From: Ziziphus jujuba
Taxonomy: Eukaryota; Streptophyta; Magnoliopsida; Rosales; Rhamnaceae
DNA length: 64,000 nt
Direction of reading: 5' to 3'
NCBI RefSeq assembly: GCF_031755915.1
Contig: NC_083383.1
Coordinates: forward strand, 15,985,001-16,049,000
A program made the translations under genes and the position numbers. Below are positions 49,708 through 62,937 of the stretch, piece by piece. The stretch's first letter is position 1. Every line of letters begins with the position of its first letter. Below the pieces are notes generated by a model, which did not search any database, was not told where the DNA came from, and saw only the letters and a list, made by a program, of their open reading frames with translations.

Positions 49708-51510
49708 ATGATGGAGTAATATTGAACGCACATCCATATATTCATATTAATAGTATTTTTTTTTTTTAAAAAAAAAAAGAAGAAGAAGAAAAAGAAAGTC
49801 TTGTTTACCAACAAAAAATTAAAAGCAGTAGTTGGTTATTTTTAAATCAGTTTTTAACTTTTTCGAAATTAAAAACTCAAAGCGAAAAGTATAAAATTAG
49901 CATTAATATGTTAATAACTTATTTATATAACTATAGATTTCATTAAGGATGGTTATCAATGATGAAAAAGTGACACGAGGTGCGGTTAGTGATGTGTTTT
50001 TTTTTTTTAATTTTATTTTTTTTATTTTGTGGTCAGTTTGGTGGTAATTGTAATTGATGATATATTATATTATTATATTCTTACTTTTATAATTATGGAC
50101 CCCAACTGTCGATCACTGATGTCATATATTTCGAATTGGTATAAACGCCATTTGGAATGGTCATGCTCACGCACACCGCGTGCCAAACACGTTTTTTTTT
50201 TTTTTTAATTAATTTATTTATTTATTTTTTATGGGTATGTTTGTTTTGCACTTCGAAGTTTATACTTCAGAATGTTAGGCAGTTACAAACAATTCAAAAT
50301 AAATACGTCCATCGTTTCCTTCGGCAGTCCCATTTGCAATAACCATGATAACTTTCGGATCATGTTTTTTTTTTTTTTTTTTTTTTTTTTTGGTAAGGGC
50401 CTATATTGGTCAGTTTGGTTTTAGAATAGTTTTCCAATTTTATGTTATCTAGTTGTTTTTAGAATAATTTTTTTATCTTAAAAATGAAAAAATATTTTTT
50501 AAAATATTTATAAAACATTTAACCATTAATTTTTTAGAATGGTTTTTTGAAAACAAAAATGATGAAAAAACAAAAATTAAGATATAATGTTTTTCAATGA
50601 AAAAAAACAAATATTAAGAAGCGAGATTTCTTTGTTTTCATTTAAATTTGAAAACAATTTTAGTATAATAAAAAAGTCATTTAAATTACAAATTTGATAT
50701 CACTTAAAAACATTGAAATTTGAAATTACTCCAATAAGATTGAGATCCAAAACCATTTAAACGAGTTTGGGTTAGTGAACGCTTAAATGGCTCTTCCATA
50801 TTTGGGAATTGTCTAAATAGATCTGGAATTTATGATCATTTGAATAAATCCAACACATGAAATCACTTGAATGGGGTTGATACTCAAAACCATTTGAATA
50901 ACCTAAGATTGAAAATTTCATAATAGATTTGAGATCTTAAATTGCCAAATGCTTATTGCTTTTCCAAAACAACAAATACTGTATTTTGCTATATTAAGTT
51001 TCTTTTTTTTCTTTTTCTTTTTCTTTTTAATGTTTGAGATCTTGATAAAACTTTATAAACAAAGTCAGCTTTTTAACAAGCTTTTATGTTGAAGCAGATG
51101 TTATAAAGAAATACAATCAATCATTTCCGTTTATTATTGCATGGGTGACCATATAACCAGTGATAATCACTTATATAAATATATAGCTAAATAATGTTTT
51201 TATAAAGATTAATTTATAATTTTTCATACGCAAATAAATTATAAAGATTTTTTCTAAATTTGGATGTTTTGAACCTATAACATTTTAAATATAAATATAA
51301 ATGCTTTATTAAATGAGCTAACCTTATTTAAGGCCAATGCAAGTAATAATGTTTTTATAGGGATTAATAAAGTGTTGGGTTACTGTAAAAATTAATCAAA
51401 TAGTTGTTTATAAATTATCGAAATAAATTTCGCTAGCTTTTTTGGAAAGTGAAAAATTCTATACATTGTACATTTTATTTATATTTTCAAGTTTAATCAC
51501 ATTTTTTTTA

Positions 51511-51616
51511 TAATAAGACTAATCACATGTTATTTACCTCTTATTTTTCTCACAATCAAACGTTAATAAGATTAATCACATGTTATTTACCTCTTATTTT
51601 TCTCACAATCAAACGT
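51511..51616. repeat. 53-bp tandem duplication
   Basis: Two abutting copies (51511-51563 and 51564-51616) beginning TAATAAGA and ending AATCAAACGT, differing at one position. Confidence 0.95.
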
Positions 51617-53672
51617 AATAGATTCCAGTGCTTCATTTTTCCTTTTTCTTAATACTTTCAAATTCCATACTCAAAAGCATGTGATCAGTGTATAAAGTAA
51701 ATAGACTTGTTTTGGTTCACATAACTGCCATTCGTAGCCTTTAATAAAGCAAAATATCTTAATGTGTGAAACGTGTAGTTTTTGGATATTGCTCTATATG
51801 TCTCTATTACTTTGAGGATGATTTAAACAAAAAAAGGATATTCTCAAACAGATTACTATATATAATTTCAAATTAATTTAAATTATTAAACATTAAATAC
51901 TAATTCTTCCAACAGCCCGCTGACACATTCTAATAATAAAATCATTATTTTACATAATAAAAATTAGACTTTGAATATTTAATGTGATAATGTGTTATTA
52001 ATTTGTATGGCTCATTTTTGCATGTATCATTTCAATTTTTCAATGATTAGCGTCCTTCAACATGTACTATTCACTCATTTAAGAAGAAGAAAAAAGGTAA
52101 AAATATGTTCCTCGCATTATTCACGAGGAAATACGATATTCCTGCCATGCATGTGAAACATTTCATAATTATTTTGTATACATTTTTTATTTATAATATT
52201 ATCACAGCTGGACGATAGAAACTAAATACTTCATTTTATGTCTAAATTCCATTTTAGTTTACAAGGACGAAGCATAACGTCAGGTTTTCAACTAAGACAC
52301 GCGTGATGTGCTTCCTATGTAAATAGACTTCTTTTTTTGTTCTTTTTTTGGGAAACATAAAATCCTTTTTTTGGTTCATATAGCTGTCTCTGCCAGAGAA
52401 AATCGCATAATTATGGAAAACGTGAATGTTTGGTTTCCACTTTGTCTACTTTTTCTTTTTCTTTTTTTTTTTAATTTTTTTTTTTTTTTAGGTTGGTTTT
52501 GAAAATTTGTTATATCATCAAGACTCTATTATAGAAGTATAACAATGTATACAATTTCAGCCAAAAAAAAAAAAAAAAAAAAAGACAATGTATACAAAAT
52601 TTATTTATAAAATTTAATTTTGGATGCTAAATATTTTCGGTGAAATCTATTTTAATGGCAAAATTACTATTCTTTTTGCAACAATAAAGCCATTTATATA
52701 TGTAATTGGACACCAATTAAAGTATCAATTTATATATAAAAATTTGGACAAGCAGTAATTTTTTTTTAACTGTAAATTATAAACTTAATTTTTTAATTTA
52801 AATTTTATATATTAATTAATATTTGTAGTGTAATTCAGTAAATTGACATTTATTCGTGCTTAGTATTATTTTTGAATTTCTCCATTAATTTGAATTTGTT
52901 TGTTTCAGGTTTTATTTTTTTATTACTTTACTTATTTTTTTTTCCTTTTAACTTGATTCTTGTTTTTTTTTTTTAATATTAATTTTATAGACGTCTTCCA
53001 TTTTTTTTTTCCAATTACACATACATTTTGTAACAATGTTACTTACATGTTTATAATTAATAAAAAAAAAAACCCATCTAAATGTTGTTTTTCTTATAAA
53101 AGATTTTACAAAATTGTTTTAAAACTTAATTGACAATTTTTGCATTGTTATATTATTAACTAGGGTACTGAAGTACAATAAGATAACTTGGACAACCTGT
53201 GTACTGCTACTTGAATCTCACATCTATTAGTATATGAGACACGACCATAAAAATATATGGATATAAAAAAGCATATAGTTGAATAAATCTCAATTTTTAT
53301 TTTATTTTTTTGTTTTTTTGTTAATCATCTTGTACCGAAGATATGAAAGATGAAAGAATTGAATACGAAAGTGACAAAACAGAGAGGTATAAAGAAGTTG
53401 AAATTGAAGATAAGGGTGAACATGAACAAGTTAAAGAGCGTGAGCAGGACGCTGTGAAGAAGGAAGTGGGGGTAGGTAGTGGTGGGCAATGAGAAGTGAG
53501 AAGAGAGAAGATATGCAGATGTAATAAGGTGGAAAAATGGGACCCAATAAAAAAAAAAAAAAGGAAACAAAATTTTGAAATCAGAAAGGTACATTGGAAA
53601 ACTATTCATAGGCACGCGAGCAGCTAAAATAAAAAAAAAAAAAAAATGATAACATGATCATTAAGAGCCTTT

Positions 53673-53697
53673 TAGATAGATAGATAGATAGATAGAT
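53673..53697. repeat. (TAGA)6 microsatellite
   Basis: Six TAGA units in non-coding DNA. Confidence 0.95.
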
Positions 53698-55554
53698 CAG
53701 AACATGGATATATATCACTACCACCACCTCTCACATCTTTCTCTTTCTCTTTCTCTTTCTCAATTCAAGATTTCACAATAATACAATATCCTCCTTTGAT
53801 TCTATCAGATATCTTCTTTTTTCGTTTTATTATGACCCTTCCCAACCTCCACGCCCATCTGTACGGTCCTCCCTCAACGCTTCAGATCTCATGCCGTACT
53901 GCTGGATTCGATCGCAGCCGTCACCAAATCTATGTTTTTGTGGGCAAAATAGATCGTGCAAGATCTTCTTTTTAAAATCCCGCACGCAAAGTCAAAATGC
54001 AACTCTATGAAAGGTGCCTTGCTCTCTCTTACATGCTCTGCTTATCTTTGGATACAGTGTCATTTTGTAGTCCTTCTTTGCCTAATTGGAATATTTCTTT
54101 ATTTGTTTTTATACTTTGTATGTTTTTATTTTTTATCTTTAAAAAAAAATAAAAAAAATCATTGATCGAGAATAAATAAAAATCTGAAAGAGGCATCTAA
54201 GAAAGTTCTAGTCGATTAGACGTTCCTGTTATATAAGCATCACCAATACTACCAAACTCCTAAAGATAATAATAATAATAATAATTGTTTATATTATAAA
54301 TGTTTGTTAAGTGTCGATGTCGTACCAGGAAATAAGGAATTGAGATGTTATAATATGAGTAAGGATTTTCAAGAATCAAGATAAGATACTGAAAATATTT
54401 AATACTTGTAATGGGAAATTATGGAAATTTCATATACATAAAGGGTAGATTTGGTATGTTAGATTATATTAGCTTGTATTGTAATAATATTATACAGTAT
54501 TTAGTATATTACAAATTTTTATGAAAAATATTTTATTAACATAAATTTAATAATAATAATAATTATTATTATTGTTATTGAATCCTCCATGATAATGAAT
54601 AAAAATTAAAATTGCTATTATTTTTAAATATTATATATTTAAAAAATATTTATTTTTAATATATTTAATTAAATTATAAACATTAATATTAATAATCCAA
54701 TTATTGCATTGCCTAATATATATATATATATATTAAAATAATTAAGAGAAACTTAATAATGTTACAAAAGTAAATATATATATATATATATATATAAAAC
54801 TAAGGCCTTTTGACAGGATTTTTAAAAAAGCTAAGGGCAGTTTTTAAATTTTAAAATATTTGGATAATTTTTAAAAAATAATTATATATTTAAAAGCACT
54901 TTTAACTCAAATCAAAAAAAAAAAAAAAAAAAAAAGAAGAAGAAATAAGCTACCAAATAGAGTTTAAAGCAAGTGCAATGGCAATCAATAATATTGGTGA
55001 AATGCCGACAATAAACAGCGTTTGTGAAAATAGAAGGAAAAAAAAAAAAAAAAGTACGAAAAATAAAGAGACGAAATAGGCTAATAAAGTGATAAACTAA
55101 CCTCCATGCGTTTATATAATACCATGTGGGTAGCATTAGATGGGAGCCCGCATAAAATTATATAGCTTGATAGACACGTTGATGTTATGTTGCCAAATAC
55201 TGTTTAAATTTTGTTGTTATAATCCTTTATTTTTTATTGGAGTGATATAATAGATGTTAAGTAATTTATCAAATTATTTATTTTATATATATATATATAT
55301 ATCTATTATTTGATTAGTTAATATATATAATAAATAAATTAATTTTTAAAAATGTAAATATAATTAAAATATAAACTAATCGAATAATTATATGTGTATG
55401 CCTAGCTTTTTTATGTTGTTTTTTTTATCCATGGTATCAAATTTATCAAAATATTTTAGTTTATTTTAAACCTTCACTCATTTTATATATTTTTAATTAG
55501 ACAAAAGATTACCTATATAGAAGAAAAACGACCATCCTGTGCAATCTCATACAC

Positions 55555-55600
<46 letters not shown>

Positions 55601-56590
55601 TTTAAAAAATAACACATAAGTATTTGAAATGTATTGTAAAATATTTCCAAAATTGAGATTTTCTGTGTGGATAGCAAAAATGGTGAGACTTCTAAACTCC
55701 ATTATCATCACTCTAGTGTGATGAATCAGACGGCGTAAACATACATACATAAACCTCAGTAGTGTGGAATCGTAAAATCATCTATCCTCTTTTTTCCTTT
55801 TTCTATTTTCTTTTTCCTCCTGTAAAGCTCTTTTTGAAATGAAATGCAGCTTTTGAAAATTGTGGTAGAGATGAAATCAAATCTTTTTAGGAAAGGGACC
55901 CACAATTTGCGAGCGCATGATTCGGTTAATTAGTATTTAAAAAGATATGATGGACCTCGTACCATTCAAAGCTATGATGAGACTTATCTTTACATTGTTA
56001 CATCTCGCTTACACTACCTAACCTCAACTAAATCCTCATCTACACCTTTTAATAGCTTATAATCAGCATACCAGATTCTCGAATCACCTATTGTTTTTGC
56101 TAATAACTTAGCTTTATCCACTATAATTTTTTATTTTGGTTAAGATGAAAAAGTGTGATTTCATTGGGGCCCATTTGATGAGGTTTTTGTTTAATCATAT
56201 TTAAAAATAGTAACCTATTTGCCCTTCTTTTTTTATGGCTAAATGGTATCCTTTTCCCAATTTTCCTTAATATTTTAGGCTTTTGCCACTAGTTGATGCA
56301 TTATTGATTTTATAGTTTGGGTAAAAGTTGTACCTTTATTGTTTTTAAAATTACAATTAGGGGAAGGATGGTAGAGTGGCTATCTAATGTTTTGTTTTTA
56401 TTTTTTTAAAGGTCAAGAACAGCTATATAATGTTTGGTTGTTATAATTGGTGATTATGACACAAATATGCAATAATTGTAAAGTGTATAGCAACTATAGC
56501 ATATTATATTATTATAATTGATTATAAAGTAATCCAAATGTTAAATTAAAGTTTTATATTGGTCATGAACTATGTTATACTATGGTAAAC

Positions 56591-56624
<34 letters not shown>

Positions 56625-57278
56625 TAGATAAGGGAATAACTATATATATAATGTTTGGTTATTATAATTGGTGATTATGACACAAATATACAGTTATTTG
56701 TAAAGTGTATCATTAATAGAGGATATTATATTTTTATAATAATGAGTTTTTTTTTTAATTATTTAAAACAAATTTCCTCCTGATATTTTATAGGTACAAT
56801 TTTTTAGATATAGATGGTTCACTAACTAAAATAATATTTTTTTTAGGGTAATCTAAATGTTAAAGTGTTGTATTGGTTATAAACAATGTTTAATATGGTA
56901 AATTTATTTCAAAAGTTAACTTGGTTGGTTATTTGGTATTTTTTAAACGTTGAACAAATTTGTGATGTCTCTTTATGGATATTGACATGATATTCTAAAT
57001 AAAATTATAAAAAAATAAGTAATTTATTAAAAATAACAAATAATAAAATGATTTAAATAAAAAATTGTGTGATAGATGTAAATTTAACTCAAATGAAGCA
57101 TTGTAAAAAAGCATGTAGAACTTTCAATCCCAAAGTTCCTTTTTAAGCTTTGTGATAAAAAAAAAAACTTTCAAAACAAACTTGACTCAACAAAGATAAC
57201 CGTAAATAGAAAATATATAAAGATGATAGTGGATTTGAAAATATTGAAATGTAAATAAACACAAGAAAGTGAATGGCA

Positions 57279-57370
57279 AGATGATAATAGAACTATAGAA
57301 TTAAAAGAGATATAAAATTAATAAAGATGATAATAGAACTGTAGAATTAAAAGAGATCTAAAATGAATAA
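57279..57370. repeat. 46-bp tandem duplication
   Basis: Two abutting copies beginning AGATGATAATAGAACT, at 57279-57324 and 57325-57370, with a few differences. Confidence 0.9.
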
Positions 57371-59223
57371 ATGTGCGCTATTTTCTCAAATATACGGGTT
57401 GCATAAGTAATAAAGAAACTTTGCTAAGTACCAAAATTATTGATTAATTTTTTTTTATTATTTAAGCATCCAATTGACTAAAAACTAGTGTAATTGTAAA
57501 TTAAAACTAATATTAAAATTAAACTAAAGTAATAGGACAAGAAATCAAGAGAAATAACATACACAAATAATGAAAATGGCAAATATTATGATCTAAAGCT
57601 CTAGGATATTGATTTCCATCTTATTTTTCCTATAATTGAATTTAACTTGGGTGATTACTATTGGATTTCTATCCATAATTCTAAGCAAAAGGTTTTTAAT
57701 TACATCCAATTTCCTATCTTTAGGAAAATTAGAATCTATGGATAATTAATGAAAATTTAAGAATCCCTTACTAAATTAACCTAACAAGCCATGCATTAAT
57801 TCCCCTTTTCTTGGCTATCCACTTCCTAATTAAGCTTTTCAACTCTAATTAAAATATGGATTGTGTAATCCTAGTGACAAATCCATTAAATAATCCTTTT
57901 CTAAGGAGAAATTTATAGATCTACCCATTACCCAATCAATTTCCAATCTAATTAGGCATATTAAAACATTAAATCCAACGAATACACAAGAAAAGAATAG
58001 AACTGCAAAATAGTAATCAAACCATTATTCAATTATAATTCAAATAAAAGTTTCATCAACACCCTAGATAGTAAATCTAGCAATCTATATACAAAATATC
58101 AACCAAATCCAAAATAAAATGTAAATTTATCATTAAACCTACGTCAAACACAATATATATATATATATATATATACAAATACAATTTGGAGAGTGATAAA
58201 AGATAGAGAAAACTCAAAGGAGAAGGAATCTTAAAGAGGAATCTCTTCAATCTTCTTCCAAGCCTAAGCTTTCTCTCTCTAGATTTTGCTCTTTCTCTCT
58301 CTAGATTGAGTGTGTTGCTCCTAGTTCGTTTCCAAGCTATCTACAATGGTGGTTCTTCCCCTTTTTTCTCTGCCAAGCTTCCTCAAAAACCCTTCTTAAA
58401 TCATCTATAAAATCCTAGCTTTAAATCCAATCTTTAGATCAAGATCAAAGGGTCCTAAATGTGCACATGACTTTTATGTGCCTAATTTAAATAACTCACA
58501 TGATTTGCCCTTATAAATCTTTACACCAAAGGCACATGTCTTACACATATTCTCATTAAAGCTACATATTGACCAAAGTAAATGAAAGTTAAAATTAAAA
58601 ATTAAGATATGGAAAGTCAATATTTTGAAAATATTAAATAGTTGGTGGCATGTTTGACTTGGTTGAGGTATAGTGAGCCTTCTTCCTCTCCAAGTGATCC
58701 CAAAAACTTTAAAAACCATGAAAATCACTCTTAATTTCATTTTAGAGCTCACCTACACAAGTACACAAAAATATATCAAAATAACCATAAATGTTTGAGT
58801 TTTCCAAAAATAATCAAGTTATAAAAGACTAAATAAGTGAGCTAAACTCACTTATCAATAAACCAAAATTAAAATATTGAAATCTATTGATTTAGAAAAT
58901 GATATAAACAATAAGAAAAATAAAAATGATCCAATGAATCGAGAAACAACAAATGTATAGATTAACTAAAACAAAATGGATACATTTTGATGCTAAGAAT
59001 TTGAATGGAAAAACGAACTACAATGTATTAAAAAAAAAAAGCATAGTTGAGAGAAAATTCTGATAGTTTCTGGAATTTGAAAGTGTGTTTGAAAGCCCTT
59101 TCCTCGTATAAGATGTCCAACATCCAAAATTGATAAGGCAAACTTCATTTCTTGTATGACCTTTCGTTCATGGAGGCAAATTCTACATCAATTCCTCAAT
59201 TAAAGACAAGGCAAATCCTACAT

Positions 59224-59369
59224 CAATTCCTCAATTAAAGATATTATTTTCAATCAAAGCAATATTTTTCATTATATTTAATTTAATTTGAAAGATCAAT
59301 TCCTCAATTAAAGATATTATTTTCAATCAAAGCAATATTTTTCATTATATTTAATTTAATTTGAAAGAT
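59224..59369. repeat. Perfect 73-bp tandem duplication
   Basis: 59224-59296 is repeated without any difference at 59297-59369. A further partial copy of its first part occurs just upstream (about 59177-59206). Confidence 0.97.
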
Positions 59370-59572
59370 GATAATATATGGTCATCGATCAAACATTAAG
59401 TCTCAAATCAAATATTGATTATAGATAATCATACAAATTTGGCCTTATTAATGCTCTCAATCACTTCAAGAAATACCCACTGTTCCTATAATAAATTATT
59501 AGTCATATTAAAGCTACTTTAACAACTCCAAAAATTTATTATTAATTATCATTTTATTGATTTAAATTAGAA

Positions 59573-59778
<206 letters not shown>

Positions 59779-60859
59779 TGGTCCAAACATCATTTTTATT
59801 ATTTTATTTGTTAAAAATAAAATAGTAAAACTAAAGATATCGCAGTTCCAGTCACTTCAATAAAGAGAAACCTATCCAAATTAAATATTTCAATTTTTTT
59901 TGTTTGTTTGTTTTGGTAATAAATATTTCAAGTTTTTTAACTATGGCCAAGTGCCCGCTTAAAAGAACATAATCAATGGAATTTGTGATCTAGATTTCCT
60001 TTTCTTCCATTCAAATATGACAAACCAGGGAGAAAGAATATTTTCCCAATCAAATGATGCTCCTCTCCAGTATGCAAGATTGTAGCTACTCCTAGTAATT
60101 TTTTCCAAGAATAACATTTCACAAATAAATCCCATAGATGCCAACTCCATAAACGTCCACATAATTAGCCATTATGTCCATGTGATCCTACCTCTACAAA
60201 CCTTATTTAGATTGACTGCTAGTCCATTTATTCATGCTTTTATTGCCAAGCTTCCAAACTACGTGGCTCCAAAAATTAGTGCATCATAATTTATTTCCCA
60301 AAAAAAAAAAAATAAATAAATAAAACGATAGGCTCGAAATTTTTGATTTTGAACGACATTCGTCTTTTCCGTGTTGTAAAACCCTTGGCTATATGTTATA
60401 TATTTCTTGCAAAGCTTTCTGAACCAACCCCGATTAGATTTCCACTTTGCAACTGCTGTATATCGATTACAACATGCCGTTACTTAATTTGTAATGCATT
60501 CTGGCCAAAAGTTTTCCCGTTATTCTTTGTCAATGAATAGTCAAAGTCCTTTAATATGCAGGTCAAACTCAGGAGTTTTGATGTGCCTGTCTTCAATCTT
60601 TCAAACTTTTACGTGGCTGCTGTCTTTTCAAGGCAGAAGAATAACGCAGGCAGCTTGCCCTTCTTATCGTTTACCACATAAGTTATGCTTCAAGTTACAA
60701 ATGTCTTTTTTTTTTTATTTTTTTATTTTTTTATTTTTTTATTTTTTAACCGTGCATTATCTATAGTAACAAAGAACGTATTTGGATCACTAATAATGTG
60801 ATTAATTTTGTTTGTTCCTTAGCTTTAATGACGTTTCTTTATCTGGATTTTTTTTAAAA

Positions 60860-62937
60860 AAGTAATCATCATATATAAGGAAAATTTTCAAATGATATTT
60901 CTGAAGTTTATTATAATTCAATTTTGATGTTTAACTTTCATACATTACAATATTGGCTTTTACCATTAGTTACACATTATTATAATTAACAAATAAAGGA
61001 TAAGTTTATCTTTTTGCAAATATTATTATTTCTGATTGACATGCCTTGTGTGGAAAGCCTGAGAAATAAACCATACCATACGTGAAGAAGACCACGACTT
61101 GAGAGCTCTACTTAATTTGATGCGAAATTTCCTTCCATGAGTGGGTAGAAGAAGTGTGTAGATCTAGGTTGTAAAAGAAGTGGAAATAAGTGGGTTTGTT
61201 GAAGAATTTCAAGTGGGTTTAGAGAGGTGACTTAAATCCATGAACAATCAAGGTTAGTTTTTTATTTTTATTTATTTTTTTTATTTTTTATATTAGCATA
61301 TGTGAGTATTTTTTTAGTTAGGGTTTTGAAATTTGAAATAAAAAAATACCCAAGCTTTAATTCAAGTAAAATGTGTCTTCAAAATTGATTTAGTTTTTCT
61401 AAATCTGATTTTATTTTTTTGGGCATTTTTTACTAAAATTTTGTTGAAATTTGATATCAAGGTTCCAGCTAGTTGGAGGTATACACAGTATGGACCTTAC
61501 CACTAGGAAAAAAAATGTGAATAAGGCGCGCTTGAAGATAAAAATGTTATTTATTTATTTTTTATCTTTACTTAGTTTATTTCTTCTTTCTACTTAGTGT
61601 TTATGGTATAGGTTTTTGTTCTTGCGTGGGTTTGATATAATCTATTTGGTAAATGATACATGTTTGTGGTTTATGATTTGCTACTTCATAATGTATGTTG
61701 GTAATGATGCATGTTTCTATTTGGAATTTATGCTTTATATGGTTTTGAAATTTTTTAGTTTGATATTAGTCAAGTTTTTAGGTTATGCTGTAAATTATGA
61801 GGATATTTAGGTTGTATTTTGTTTTTCTTGTTGTTTGTTTTGTTTTCATCTATTTTACAACACAATGTCATTAGAGTTTGAAACTAGTTCTTTAGGAGAT
61901 AAGCTTGAACTATTTTAGGTGGATTAGGATGAATACAACCTCGTAATTCTGTGAGCAGAAACAAAGATGTTAGTAAAAGGTCAACCACTTGAGGAAGGAG
62001 AAACCATGAATGTACATATTATGTTACCATGGAAAAATGGGGAGAAAGTGAAAATAGAAACTGATTTTTAACTTTGGATGTTTTTAAGATGTTTATGGAT
62101 AGAGGTATAGAAATGGTCAATTTGGATGTTGATTTTATACCGTTAGCATGAGTTTTGATGAGATTCTTATGTTACAGTTTGCGGCACCCCTTGAACTAGA
62201 CTTTCAATCCATCTCCAACCATGAATAAGCTCTTATGCCATTATCTGAACCCATTTCCAATCATAAAGCAACTTTTTTTTTCCACCATTTGAACCTATCC
62301 TTAATCATGAACAACTTTCTATACCATTATCCGACCCTATCCCTAATAATTTTAAACCAAACTCTAGCCAAGAACATATCTCTACGCATGAACATATTCC
62401 CAATGAACTAGCTCTAGATGATGTAGAAGATGAGGAGGAATTTGATCCACATGAAAGGTTTAGATGGGCTGATGATGATGGTGTGAGGCAAGATGAGAAT
62501 GTCATAGTAGTCAATGGTGATGATAGTAGTGGAAGTGGTAGTGAGGTAGATTTATTATATTATAAGGTAGATGGTAAGGGTCTGCCAGTTAGGTCTCACT
62601 CCGAGGATGAGAGTCCAACTGCAAAGTTGTTTAGAGGAATGAGTGGAAATGTATATAAACATTTAGCTAATGAGAAGACCAAATTGACATTATTTTAAGT
62701 TTTTGAGAATGTGAAGGAGTCTAGAAAAATCTTAAATGCATATGTCGTGTAGGAGGGTCTTATGTTGATAAAACTTATGAATCAGAACATAACAGTTAAT
62801 GCATGTCGTGAGAACATTGTGGGCTGTCCTTAGAGGATTCATGCATCTCTACTGTATGATGGTAAAACTTTCTAGATAAAAATTTATTTTAAGGAGCACG
62901 CATGTAAGAGGGTCATAGAAAATCTTATTACTATAGG
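60860..62937 (+). mobile_element. Fragment of a Mutator-like transposon (MULE)
   Basis: The transposase remnant at 61865-62937 defines the element. The stretch 60880-60990 (ATTTCTGAAGTTTATTATAATTC-like, then TTTAACTTTCATACATT) resembles the terminal repeats seen on plant MULEs, but with no partner end in the window the left boundary is a guess. Confidence 0.55.
61865..62937 (+). pseudogene. Broken MuDR-type transposase N-terminal region
   Basis: Frame-by-frame reading recovers pieces of the plant MULE transposase N-terminus: a start with MSLEFETSS, a PB1-like stretch (MNVHIMLPWKNGEKVKIETD), an acidic linker (DVEDEEEFDPHERFRWADDDG; open frame 62483-62698), then the MuDR DNA-binding-type domain: FENVKESRKILNAYVV, ITVNACRENIVGCP, RIHASLLYDGKTF, KEHACKRVIENL. 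In-frame stops replace conserved residues (for example the Trp after GCP) and at least one frameshift is present. The catalytic DDE core and SWIM zinc finger are not in the window: coding similarity ends at about 62937, where an AT-rich repeat begins. Confidence 0.75.

Larger units (their letters stand above)
48836..53670. other. APT upstream region, then intergenic DNA
   Basis: The first kilobase is probably APT promoter and contains a G-box. Beyond 49.75 kb the DNA is AT-rich with poly(T)/poly(A) runs (50365-50390, 52563-52582) and a 53-bp tandem duplication at 51511-51616. No gene recognised. Confidence 0.5.
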
